From positions 1 through 31,315 of the forward strand of contig DCIK01000042.1 of the NCBI GenBank assembly GCA_002315975.1: 31,315 bases of DNA. Reading direction: 5' to 3'. Both the position numbers and the translations under genes were made by a program. The notes below the pieces were generated by a model. The model was not told the DNA's origin. It made no database searches and saw only the letters and a list, made by a program, of their open reading frames with translations. The stretch's first letter is position 1. Each line of letters starts with the position of its first letter. Source of the DNA: Clostridiales bacterium UBA1728 (GTDB lineage: Bacteria; Bacillota; Clostridia; Oscillospirales; Oscillospiraceae). Shown here piece after piece: positions 23,909 to 31,315 of the stretch.

Positions 23909-25759
23909 ATGAAAAAGACTCTCGCTCTGCTGCTTGCTCTGACTATGGTTCTCTCCCTCGCTGCCTGCGGCAGCACCAAGAAGGAAGAAAAGACGGAGAC
24001 CCCTGCGGCCGCCGCCGAAGCTCCCGCTGCTGAGACTACCACTGTCGAGCCCGCTGCTGCTGCAGTGCCCCAGATCGCCAACATCTTCTATGGCGGCGGC
24101 ACTCCCCAGACCATCGACCCCGCTCTGAACTCCGCCTCTTCCGGCTCCAACGTCATCAAGCTGGCGTTTGCCGGTCTGATGGGCTTCCAGTGGGTCGACG
24201 GCGAAGCCAAGCTCGCCCCCGAACTGGCTGAGAGCTACGAAGTGTCCGAAGACGGCTGCACCTATGTCTTCACCCTGCGTGAAGGCCTGAAGTGGTCCGA
24301 CGGCACCGACCTGACTCTGCAGCAGATCGCCGATTCCTGGAACCGCGCCGGCTCTGCCGAACTGGGCGCCGACTACGGCTTCCTGTACGACTACATCGAG
24401 CGCAACGAGGACGGCACTCTGAACCTCACCATTGATGAGGCTGCCCGTACCTTCACCGTGAAGCTGGCTGCTCCCACTGCCTACTTCCTGGATCTCTGCG
24501 CCTTCCCCACCTTCTACCCCGTGCGCACCGATGTCACTGACAACGAGGGTATGTGGGCTACCGATCCTGCCAAGTACATTGGCACCGGCGCTTTCCGCAT
24601 GACCTCCTACAAGGTTGATGATGTCATCACCTTCGAGAAGAACCCCTACTACTGGAATGCCGAGAATGTCACTCTCGAGGCTGCCAACTGCTACCTGTCC
24701 GAGGACAACGTGGCCATCCTGACCGCTTACGAGAACGGCACCGCCTGCTTCATCAACGCCATCGACCCCGTCGAGTATGACCGTCTCTACGCCACCTATC
24801 CCGGCGAGCTGGTCATGGGCGACTACATCGGCACCTACTACATCCTCTTCAATGTTTACAAGGACTACTCTCCCGCCGGCAAGCAGCTCTCCGTTCAGGA
24901 GCAGCGCAAGGCCTGCTTCGCCATTGGCCAGATGGTCAACCGCGACGAGCTGGTCAACTACGTGACCATGGGCGGCCAGGCTCCTGCCACCGGCTTCTAC
25001 CCCAACGGTCTTGCTGACGGCTACAACGCCAACGTCCGTGCCGCTGCCGACTACGGCTCCTGGTACACCGGCACCAACACCCCCGCTGCTGAGAACGCTG
25101 ACTACACCGAGGATCAGGTCGCTGCCGTGAAGACCCTCATCGATCTGGGCTACGCCTACACCGGCACCATCGAGGAAGGCAACATCACCTTCACCGACTT
25201 CCCCTCCGTGGAATTCGCCTTCAATAACTCCGGCGCCAATGCCGCCATCATCCAGTACGTCCAGGAGACCTGGAACAAGTTCGGCATCACCGCCACCATC
25301 AACCAGGAAGCCTGGGCCACCCTGCAGACCAAGCTGAAGGCCGGCGATGCTGAGGCTGCTCGTATGGGTTGGATTGCCGACTTCAACGACTGCGTCAACT
25401 TCCTCGAGATCTTCATCTGCGCTTCCGGCAACAACTATCCCCGTCTGGGCCGCGACATCGGCGATTACACTCGCTCCTCTGACTTGACCAAGGACGCCGG
25501 TCTTGGCGCTTACTACGGCGAAAACGGCGATCAGACCTGGGCTGAGGCCTACGACGCTGTCGTTGACCAGATCAAGTCCTGCACCGATCCTGCCGAGCGT
25601 GCCGCTCTCTGCGCTCAGGCTGAGAAGACCCTCATGGCCACCGGCGCTGTTGCTCCTCTCTACTACTACACCAACCCCTACATGCTCAAGCCCAACGTGA
25701 AGGGCCTGATCATGATGGCTACCGGCGATGTGGTCTGGAACTACGTCACCATCGAGTAA
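23909..25759 (+). CDS. oppA: Oligopeptide-binding lipoprotein OppA (SBP family 5)
   Basis: This 616-residue lipoprotein starts at MKKTLALLLA, with AGGAGG 8 nt upstream; an in-frame extension to 23783 would run through the promoter. The signal peptide ends in LSLAAC (Cys20), followed by GSTKK and an Ala/Glu/Thr-rich linker to about residue 53. The mature domain has TIDPALNSASSG, the family signature ELAESYEVSEDGCTYVFTLREGLKWSDG, and YIGTGAFRMTSYKVDD, typical of SBP_bac_5. It captures peptides outside the membrane for OppBCDF. Separate divergent transcription and strong codon bias fit the usual excess of binding protein. Confidence 0.93.
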   Translation: MKKTLALLLALTMVLSLAACGSTKKEEKTETPAAAAEAPAAETTTVEPAAAAVPQIANIFYGGGTPQTIDPALNSASSGSNVIKLAFAGLMGFQWVDGEAKLAPELAESYEVSEDGCTYVFTLREGLKWSDGTDLTLQQIADSWNRAGSAELGADYGFLYDYIERNEDGTLNLTIDEAARTFTVKLAAPTAYFLDLCAFPTFYPVRTDVTDNEGMWATDPAKYIGTGAFRMTSYKVDDVITFEKNPYYWNAENVTLEAANCYLSEDNVAILTAYENGTACFINAIDPVEYDRLYATYPGELVMGDYIGTYYILFNVYKDYSPAGKQLSVQEQRKACFAIGQMVNRDELVNYVTMGGQAPATGFYPNGLADGYNANVRAAADYGSWYTGTNTPAAENADYTEDQVAAVKTLIDLGYAYTGTIEEGNITFTDFPSVEFAFNNSGANAAIIQYVQETWNKFGITATINQEAWATLQTKLKAGDAEAARMGWIADFNDCVNFLEIFICASGNNYPRLGRDIGDYTRSSDLTKDAGLGAYYGENGDQTWAEAYDAVVDQIKSCTDPAERAALCAQAEKTLMATGAVAPLYYYTNPYMLKPNVKGLIMMATGDVVWNYVTIE

Positions 25760-25773
25760 TTTCTTACAAACGC

Positions 25774-25809
25774 AAAAATACCCTGTGCGTAAAGCACAGG
25801 GTATTTTTT
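25774..25809 (+). terminator. Bidirectional terminator between oppA and the aminopeptidase
   Basis: A perfect 15-bp stem (25774-25788 with 25794-25808, core TACCCTGTGC) has a GTAAA loop and an A-run before and a T-run after it. It serves oppA on the plus strand and the convergent peptidase gene, whose stop codon is 9 nt away, on the minus strand. Confidence 0.93.
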
Positions 25810-25817
25810 ATGGATTT

Positions 25818-27041
25818 TTACTTCGCCCAGCTGCCCTTGCGGAAGATGGGAACGGTCTCGCCGCTCTCGGTGATGCCGTCAATGGACATGGACTTGCAGC
25901 CGATCATGAAATCCACATGGACAAGACTGTCGTTGATGCCCAGCGCCGTGAGCGCCTCGTGGCTCATGGTATCAAAGCCGGGGATGCACTCGTCAAAGCC
26001 GTCGCCCAGCGCCAGATGGCAGGAGGCATTCTCGTCAAAAAGCGTGGAGTAGAAGAGCAGACCGCTCTTGTTGATGGGGCTCTCCACGGGGATGAGCGCC
26101 ACCTCGCCCAGCATGGCGGCATTCTCGTCCATATGCAGGATGCTATTGAGCAGCGCCTCGTTTTTCTCCGCGTGAGCCTCCACGGCTCTGCCGCCTTCAA
26201 AGCGAAGGTAGAAGTTTTCGATGAGCTGACCCTGATAGCTCAGAGGCTTGGTAGCGTACACGATGCCCTCGGCCTCGCCGGCTCTGGGAGAGGTGAAGCA
26301 TTCCTCGCTGGGAATGTTGGCATCAAAGGTCACGCCGGCGGGGGTGGTGTCGCTGCCGCCGTTGAAAAGGCAGCCGGGAATCAGACCCACCGTCAGGTCG
26401 GTGCCGTTGTCGGCGGTGTAGTGGAGCGAGCGAAGGTTCAGACTGTTGAGCCATGCACAGCGTGCCTTCAGATTGGCGTTGTGCTCCTGCCAGTTTTTCT
26501 CCGCATCCCCGTTGGCGCGGGAGGCAAAAAGGATATCCTTCCAGAGCTGCTCCACGGCCTTTTTGGTTTTGAGCTTGGGGTACATCTTCCTGGCCCATGC
26601 CTTGCCGGGGACGGCGGCGATGCACCACTGGTAGCGGCCGTCCATCACATCCCGGTAAGGCTTGCGGATGGCACGCCAGGCCTGCACGCTGCGGTTGTAC
26701 TTTTCGGCATCGATCTCTGCCAAAGCGCCGGGGTCGCTGCTCTCCAGATAGATGTGAACGGAGAGATCATCACGGATGTGTGCCAGCCGCTCCAGCTCCC
26801 AGCTCTCGTGGCGGCAGAGCTCCTCCACGGTCTGATATTTGGTGTGCAGCAGGGTCAGACGGTCGTGGTTCCACTCCACAATTACCTTCCGCGCTCCGGC
26901 AAGATAGCACTCCTCCGTGAGCATTTCCACGAATTTCGGCTGATCCAGCTCCGCGTAAATCAGCACCTCCTGCCCTGGCTGTACGGCAGCGCCTGTGCGA
27001 GCCAGGAGCCGGGCGTAGGCGCGCAGTCTGCTTTTTTTCAT
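25818..27041 (-). CDS. M29-family metallo-aminopeptidase (AmpS/PepS-like)
   Basis: This 407-residue protein starts at MKKSRLRAYA, with AAGGAGG about 10 nt upstream; a longer frame would run through the promoter. It matches M29 aminopeptidases. Metal-binding motifs are all present: PSEE (E246/E247), LGE (E313), HLALG (H342) and HVDFMIG (H375 and D377). These positions agree closely with the known ligand set of the family. It is a cytoplasmic dimetal enzyme that removes N-terminal residues from peptides. Lying next to a complete opp system, it probably degrades imported peptides, although it has its own promoter. Confidence 0.93.
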   Translation of the reverse strand: MKKSRLRAYARLLARTGAAVQPGQEVLIYAELDQPKFVEMLTEECYLAGARKVIVEWNHDRLTLLHTKYQTVEELCRHESWELERLAHIRDDLSVHIYLESSDPGALAEIDAEKYNRSVQAWRAIRKPYRDVMDGRYQWCIAAVPGKAWARKMYPKLKTKKAVEQLWKDILFASRANGDAEKNWQEHNANLKARCAWLNSLNLRSLHYTADNGTDLTVGLIPGCLFNGGSDTTPAGVTFDANIPSEECFTSPRAGEAEGIVYATKPLSYQGQLIENFYLRFEGGRAVEAHAEKNEALLNSILHMDENAAMLGEVALIPVESPINKSGLLFYSTLFDENASCHLALGDGFDECIPGFDTMSHEALTALGINDSLVHVDFMIGCKSMSIDGITESGETVPIFRKGSWAK

Positions 27042-27075
27042 GGGGGCAATCCTCCTTATGGAAAATTCTGTTTCG

Positions 27076-27104
27076 AGTATACTCCCCAAACGGGAAAAGC
27101 GCAA
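27076..27104 (-). promoter_or_regulatory. Promoter of the M29 aminopeptidase gene
   Basis: On the minus strand TTGCGC (27099-27104) and TATACT (27076-27081) are 17 bp apart, about 35 nt upstream of the start codon. The -35 match is partial. Confidence 0.55.
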
Positions 27105-27119
27105 GGGTGCGAATGCGTC

Positions 27120-27148
27120 TTGACGGCAGGAAGGAAAAATGCTATAAT
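27120..27148 (+). promoter_or_regulatory. Promoter of the tRNA-Ser gene
   Basis: TTGACG (27120-27125) and a perfect TATAAT (27143-27148) are 17 bp apart and 11 bp upstream of the mature tRNA 5' end. This is a strong stable-RNA promoter. Confidence 0.85.
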
Positions 27149-27159
27149 CGTCAGCACAC

Positions 27160-27248
27160 GGAGAGGTGTCCGAGTGGTTTAAGGAGCTGGTCTTGAAAAC
27201 CAGTGACTCCGCAAGGAGCCATGGGTTCGAATCCCATCCTCTCCGCCA
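27160..27248 (+). tRNA. tRNA-Ser (anticodon UGA)
   Basis: The cloverleaf is complete. The acceptor GGAGAGG (27160-27166) pairs with CCTCTCC (27238-27244), followed by discriminator G and encoded CCA. The anticodon loop CTTGAAA sits between CTGGT and ACCAG and gives anticodon TGA, which reads UCA. A long variable arm (GACTCC...GGAGCC) is typical of class II serine tRNAs. The T-loop GGTTCGAATCC is standard. The 3' half of tRNA genes is a common phage integration site, and an apparent phage gene begins nearby. Confidence 0.96.
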
Positions 27249-27256
27249 GCAGAAAA

Positions 27257-27298
27257 CCGGGAAAAACCTTGTAATTCAAGGCTTTTCCCGGCTTTTTT
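27257..27298 (+). terminator. Terminator of the tRNA-Ser gene
   Basis: CCGGGAAAA...CCTTG (27257-27275) pairs with CAAGG...TTTTCCCGG (to 27291), followed by CTTTTTT. It is a classic intrinsic terminator 8 nt after the CCA end. Confidence 0.93.
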
Positions 27299-27351
27299 AC
27301 GCTGTTTTGTATGGAATTTATGCTTCGTTTTCTGCCCGATTTTGCCCTTTT

Positions 27352-27382
27352 TTACTACCAGATTACTACCAGATTACTACCG
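27352..27382. repeat. Three tandem 11-bp repeats near a probable integration site
   Basis: TTACTACCAGA is repeated at 27352 and 27363, with a third partial copy at 27374-27382. The array lies between the tRNA terminator and the end of the phage-type gene. It may be an iteron or recombinase arm site, or a remnant of coding sequence. No integrase gene is visible in the window. Confidence 0.7.
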
Positions 27383-27399
27383 CTTTCCGCCGCTTTCGC

Positions 27400-30300
27400 T
27401 CATTTCCCGGCCTTGCTCTTGAACTCGGTGCCCAGTGCCCGGTCAAAGGGATTATTCTTGCCCAGCGTGGCCATGCTCCAGAGGGCGGCGCGTTGCTTCG
27501 TTGTCAGGCCTCTCATGCTCTCAATAGCTGCCTGCACCTCGGCCTGGGTGTAGCTGCCGTTGCCGTTGGCATCGTACTTATCCCTTATGCTCATGTACTC
27601 GCCCCAGATGGCAGCGGTCACGCCGTAGCCGGTGGCGATGTCCAGCTTGCGGAAGCTGCTGTCCTCCAGCACATCCTCTAAATAGGCCAGCTTGTAGTCC
27701 TCGTCAATATCCAGTCGGGTCACGGCTATGGCCTTCTGGGCAACGCTGACGCTCTTCTTCCCCTCCGGGGGCTCTAATTCCCTGATTCTTCCGCTGACCT
27801 TCAGGGCGGCCTCGGTGTCCATGTACTCGCCGTAGCGGGTCAATCCCTCCAGAAGTCCGTCTCTCCGGGCATCGCAGTAGGTCTCGTAGCTCACGCCGTT
27901 GTCCCGGCACCAGCACAGCTTGCCGTACTCGGTCAGGTCTCCGTCCTCGTTGGTCTTCTCCTCGGTGTCCATGAGCGTCTCGGCGGCCGCCCAGCACTTT
28001 TCTTCACTTTCCAGCACCACATCAATGCCATAGAGCTTCTGCACCTGGCTGACGCTTTCCTTCCCCTTCTCCGGCTGCAGTCCTGCCCAAACCTGCTGCA
28101 CCCGCACGGCCTCGTTGGCGCTGATCCTGCCGGTGTCCATGAGCCGTTCGTAGTCTCTGGCCTCCACCACGCTTGACACCCGATACTTCCAAAGCTCCTT
28201 GGCCTCGTCTGCCATGTCCTCCGTCCAGCCCGACTTCGCGGAAAGCTCGTCCACGGCCTGAGCAAAGCGGGTGGCCTTTTCGGAGGCCTTCAGATTGTCG
28301 TTGCTCTCCAGCTCCTGATAGCGGTTATACAGCCCCATCAGCTCGCCGAATTTCGCCCCCTGCTCCATGAGGGAGAGCATACCCTGATACTTCCCGTTCT
28401 CCACATCCCCGTCAGCCTCCAGAGACAGCCACGCCTCTAACTTCGCTGGCTCCTCCACCTGCATTCCCGCCAGCAGCTTCCGCTTGGCGATGGCCCTCTC
28501 GGTAGAGCTCATACTCTTGTCCTTGCCGATGCTGTCATACTCCTTCATGGTGTCGTAGGCGGTTTCGGTGTCCATGCCTCCCTTCCTGAGCGCCTTGAAC
28601 ACCCAGGTTTCGGCGGCACTGAGCGTCTTAGCGTCCCCGGCATAAAATTCTTCCTGTTCGCCCAGGGCATTGTTGCCGAAGAGCAGGGCGCGGCTCCAGT
28701 TCCACACCGTACCGGGGACGGCATACTGAAGCTTCTGCCTGTCCCCGTAGCCGCTGTAGCTGCCGCCCTGGGCCATGGTCATGGCACCCGTTGCAGTCTT
28801 TTTGAGCTGCCGCCCCATGGGAACGGTCTGTGCGGCAATATCCAGCGCACCCCTGACCATCTGCTGCCCATAGGCATCGCCGCCGCCCAGCTTCCCGTCT
28901 TCGCCCAAAGCACCCTTCCAGATGCTTTTCGCACCCTTGGCGATTTCGTTTACGCCCACGGTGGGCAGGGTCTGGTCGCCTAAGCCCAGAATACCGGCGG
29001 CATTGCGCACATAGGGCAGGTCATTGCTCACATTGTAGGCGAGGCCGCTGAGGGCTTCGGCGGTGTCAAAGTCTTCGCTGCCTTCCTCCCGCCGGGTGCC
29101 GAAGATGCGCGTATCGGTGAGCTTCTCCGTGCCGTTATCAATGGCCCAGAGCAGATACCTGTTCGTCGGCAGACCGCGGCCCGAGGCGAAGAACTCCGCC
29201 GTCATGCCGAACAGATCCATATTCGCCGGGGTGCCGCCGTAGAGCTCATCGGAAAGCCGGTTGAGCAGGAAGGCACGGAGCAGGTAGCCCACAATGGCCG
29301 CCGCTGCGGTTCTGGCTGCGGCATTCCTGCCCTGCCGCTCCTGAATGTCCCTGATTTCCTGGGGCATATCCGTGGCCACATAGTCCCAGGTGTTCATGCA
29401 CTCCACCTGAAACACATGGAGCATCTGGGAGAAGAAGCGCTTGCTCTCAAAGCCCTGGGGCTTCTCGCCCTTCACCCGGCTGCCCATGATGCGCCGTCCG
29501 AAGTCGTCTGCACGGCGGAGGGCAGTCTCGTCGCTCATGCCCTTGTCCAGCTGCCGCAGGTATTCTCCGCGCACCGCCACCGTGGAAATGAGCTCGTCCA
29601 CCATTCCGGCGGGTCTGAAGAGCGCCGAGAGAGCCCGCTCTGCGGTGCTGCCCTTTTCGATCATGTCCACGCCCTTTTTCCCGGTCAGGTAATCGCTGCG
29701 CGTGGTGAAGTTCTCAGCCTTCAGCTTTCCGCTGGCCATGTCCCGGATGGCGGCGAGGGTATACTTCTCGCCCAGCCGCGTGATAATCATGGGAAGCTGC
29801 GCCGTCTGGTTGAGCATACTGCTGATGCTGCCCGCCACATTGGCCTTGGCGAAGCTGCCCATGAGCGCCCTGCTGAGTCCCAGCATCTTGCGGCCTCCGC
29901 TGTACTCCAGACCGCGATCCGCCAGGGACTGCTTGCCGGCCATGAGGTTGGCGGCATTCTCCAGCCAGGTGGTGAACTCGCTGTACTTGCTCAACTCTCC
30001 GGCGTTCTCATACTGCCGGGAGATGTAGTCGTCAATGACCTGATTCATCTGGGCTGTGCTCATGCCCTCGGCATAGTCAAGACCGCGCCCCTGCAAAAAC
30101 TGCCGCTTCTCGTCTTTGGTGCCCTCGCGTACAAGGTTGGCCATGCTGAGATTCTCGGCGATCTCTTCGCCGGCGTAGGTGCTGCGGTAGTAGTTCACCG
30201 CCTCCCGGAGCTTCATAATATCGTCCGTATGGTAGATGATGTCGCCCATGTAATCCAGATACGACTCAAAGCCCCGGACGATATTGCTTTCATAATCCGT

Positions 30301-31315
30301 GCCGCCGCTGCGGTGCTGGAAGTGGGGATTCCAGCGCATATTGGGCTTGAACTCCGCCGTCCGTCCGGCGATGGAGGCGGGCAGCTCGGAAACATCGTCC
30401 AACTGGATTCCCAACAGGCTCAATGCCTTTCGGGTCTTGCTCTGGGTCTCCTGCCGCTGCATATGGGGTGCATAGCCCTCGATGTAGCCGATCTCCTCAT
30501 AGCCGTGCATCACAAGATGCTCGTTAATGACCTTGTAGAAGAGATCGTACTTCTCCCCGTAGAGCTTGGCGGCATTCTCCACAATGGTGGTGTCCGCGTC
30601 CTTCCGGGTCTCCATTTCGGCCTTGCGCTGGGCATACCAGTTCAGTCCGTCGGCAATCCTTTGCAGCTCCTCCGGGAGCTGACGGAGACCGGCCATGGCG
30701 CTGCTGTTCTCCAGCGCCTTTTCAAAGAGCTCCTCGCAGTCTAAGTCTTTGGCTCTCTCTTTGGCGTCGGCCATGTCCAGCTCTTTGTCGGCGATGAGCT
30801 GTACCCACTGACTGCAGCGCTCGAAGTTTTTGTCCTTCTGGAGCTCCAGCCGCTCCCGGAAGGCATCCACATGGGGCTGCACCAGGTCTTTGTCGTACTG
30901 CTCCAGATTCTCCATGGCGTACTCAAAGCCCCGACCCTCCAGCACATACTGGGCGCATTCCTTCTCCGCATCGGTCAGCGCCCGCTTTCGCCCCCTGCTG
31001 TCGGTGAGGGTCTCCACCTCGGCCTTCTGGCGGTTCATCCAGCGCACCTTTTCGGCGTTGTTCTCGTACATGGGGCGGAAGAGATAGTTGTAGGCTCTGG
31101 CTCCCACCTCCGCGCCGAAGATGGAGCGCAGCACCCGCTCCGGGGTGCGCTCGTTCATAAGTGCCTTGGAAAAGGGCTTCAGGATGCCCTTAGCCTCGGA
31201 TTTGTATGCCTCGCTGTCGGCGAAGATCTGACGCACCGCCTGCTGCACATTCCGGGTGATTTCGCGCCGCTGCTCCCGGAGCGTTCCCTGCTCGGCACTG
31301 CTGCGGAGCCGGTAT
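27400..31315 (-). CDS. Giant phage-type protein (large polyvalent protein-like), 5' end outside window
   Basis: At least 1304 residues are encoded, and the frame is still open at the window edge, so the true N-terminus is missing. It is largely helical and charged. The part near YIEGYAPHMQRQE and the central NLMAGKQSL...LSRALMGSFAKANVAGS region resemble large polyvalent or ejection-type proteins of tailed phages and integrative elements. A hydrophobic stretch AAAAIVGYLLRAFLL could insert into membrane. The C-terminus holds three related modules. Two have degenerate loops (PEKGKESVSQVQ and PPEGKKSVSVAQ), and the last is a good EF-hand loop, DANGNGSYTQAE. Proposed role is a virion-internal or DNA-transfer protein; I am not certain of the family. 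Confidence 0.65.
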   Translation of the reverse strand, partial: YRLRSSAEQGTLREQRREITRNVQQAVRQIFADSEAYKSEAKGILKPFSKALMNERTPERVLRSIFGAEVGARAYNYLFRPMYENNAEKVRWMNRQKAEVETLTDSRGRKRALTDAEKECAQYVLEGRGFEYAMENLEQYDKDLVQPHVDAFRERLELQKDKNFERCSQWVQLIADKELDMADAKERAKDLDCEELFEKALENSSAMAGLRQLPEELQRIADGLNWYAQRKAEMETRKDADTTIVENAAKLYGEKYDLFYKVINEHLVMHGYEEIGYIEGYAPHMQRQETQSKTRKALSLLGIQLDDVSELPASIAGRTAEFKPNMRWNPHFQHRSGGTDYESNIVRGFESYLDYMGDIIYHTDDIMKLREAVNYYRSTYAGEEIAENLSMANLVREGTKDEKRQFLQGRGLDYAEGMSTAQMNQVIDDYISRQYENAGELSKYSEFTTWLENAANLMAGKQSLADRGLEYSGGRKMLGLSRALMGSFAKANVAGSISSMLNQTAQLPMIITRLGEKYTLAAIRDMASGKLKAENFTTRSDYLTGKKGVDMIEKGSTAERALSALFRPAGMVDELISTVAVRGEYLRQLDKGMSDETALRRADDFGRRIMGSRVKGEKPQGFESKRFFSQMLHVFQVECMNTWDYVATDMPQEIRDIQERQGRNAAARTAAAAIVGYLLRAFLLNRLSDELYGGTPANMDLFGMTAEFFASGRGLPTNRYLLWAIDNGTEKLTDTRIFGTRREEGSEDFDTAEALSGLAYNVSNDLPYVRNAAGILGLGDQTLPTVGVNEIAKGAKSIWKGALGEDGKLGGGDAYGQQMVRGALDIAAQTVPMGRQLKKTATGAMTMAQGGSYSGYGDRQKLQYAVPGTVWNWSRALLFGNNALGEQEEFYAGDAKTLSAAETWVFKALRKGGMDTETAYDTMKEYDSIGKDKSMSSTERAIAKRKLLAGMQVEEPAKLEAWLSLEADGDVENGKYQGMLSLMEQGAKFGELMGLYNRYQELESNDNLKASEKATRFAQAVDELSAKSGWTEDMADEAKELWKYRVSSVVEARDYERLMDTGRISANEAVRVQQVWAGLQPEKGKESVSQVQKLYGIDVVLESEEKCWAAAETLMDTEEKTNEDGDLTEYGKLCWCRDNGVSYETYCDARRDGLLEGLTRYGEYMDTEAALKVSGRIRELEPPEGKKSVSVAQKAIAVTRLDIDEDYKLAYLEDVLEDSSFRKLDIATGYGVTAAIWGEYMSIRDKYDANGNGSYTQAEVQAAIESMRGLTTKQRAALWSMATLGKNNPFDRALGTEFKSKAGK

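Noticed and set aside
27166..27681. Plus-strand open frame over tRNA-Ser and the following repeats
   Set aside because: It runs through a perfect tRNA and an intrinsic terminator and has no ribosome site.

Overview
The window looks like chromosomal DNA from a GC-rich gut Firmicute, most likely a clostridial relative of the Oscillospiraceae/Ruminococcaceae. This rests on strong Shine-Dalgarno sites, lipoproteins with an LSL[AV]ACGS lipobox, a Gram-positive YknXYZ/MacB-like efflux operon, a YtrABC-like operon and abundant GC-rich palindromic intergenic repeats. No rRNA or marker protein is present to fix the genus. Most long open frames opposite the genes called here are shadows caused by high GC.

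Layout. (1) 106-8126, minus strand: a response regulator and histidine kinase, followed by a MacB/YknXYZ-type exporter with one ATPase, one permease and, unusually, two membrane-fusion adaptors. Regularly spaced TGAAA repeats lie upstream of both the regulator and the first adaptor and may be the regulator's binding sites. (2) 8463-10355, minus: GntR/YtrA repressor, ABC ATPase and ABC-2-type permease with an apparent self-operator. (3) 10557-12691, plus: thioredoxin reductase-like flavoprotein, CYTH phosphatase-like protein and GreA-type transcription factor. (4) 12865-19199, plus: a DUF3798 lipoprotein, a double-NBD ABC ATPase and two PF02653-type permeases. The first permease carries a large extracytoplasmic insertion, and a structured leader precedes the ATPase gene. 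This is the least understood system here and the best candidate for new biology. (5) 19493-25759: an oligopeptide transporter split into oppBCDF (minus) and divergent oppA (plus), convergent with an M29 aminopeptidase (25818-27041, minus). Together these form a peptide uptake and hydrolysis module. (6) tRNA-Ser(UGA) at 27160-27248 with its own promoter and terminator. Beyond it, tandem 11-bp repeats and a giant phage-type protein (27400 to the window end) mark the edge of an apparent integrated element.

The intergenic DNA is rich in dispersed structured repeats. There are at least three kinds: a 27-bp near-palindrome present as an inverted pair at 19279-19387, a 29-bp hairpin repeat at 8227-8327, and a longer structured element with copies at 11501-11660 and 21600-21710. 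The two substrate-binding lipoproteins (12865 and 23909) share almost the same signal peptide and linker style, and both show C-ending codon bias typical of high expression.
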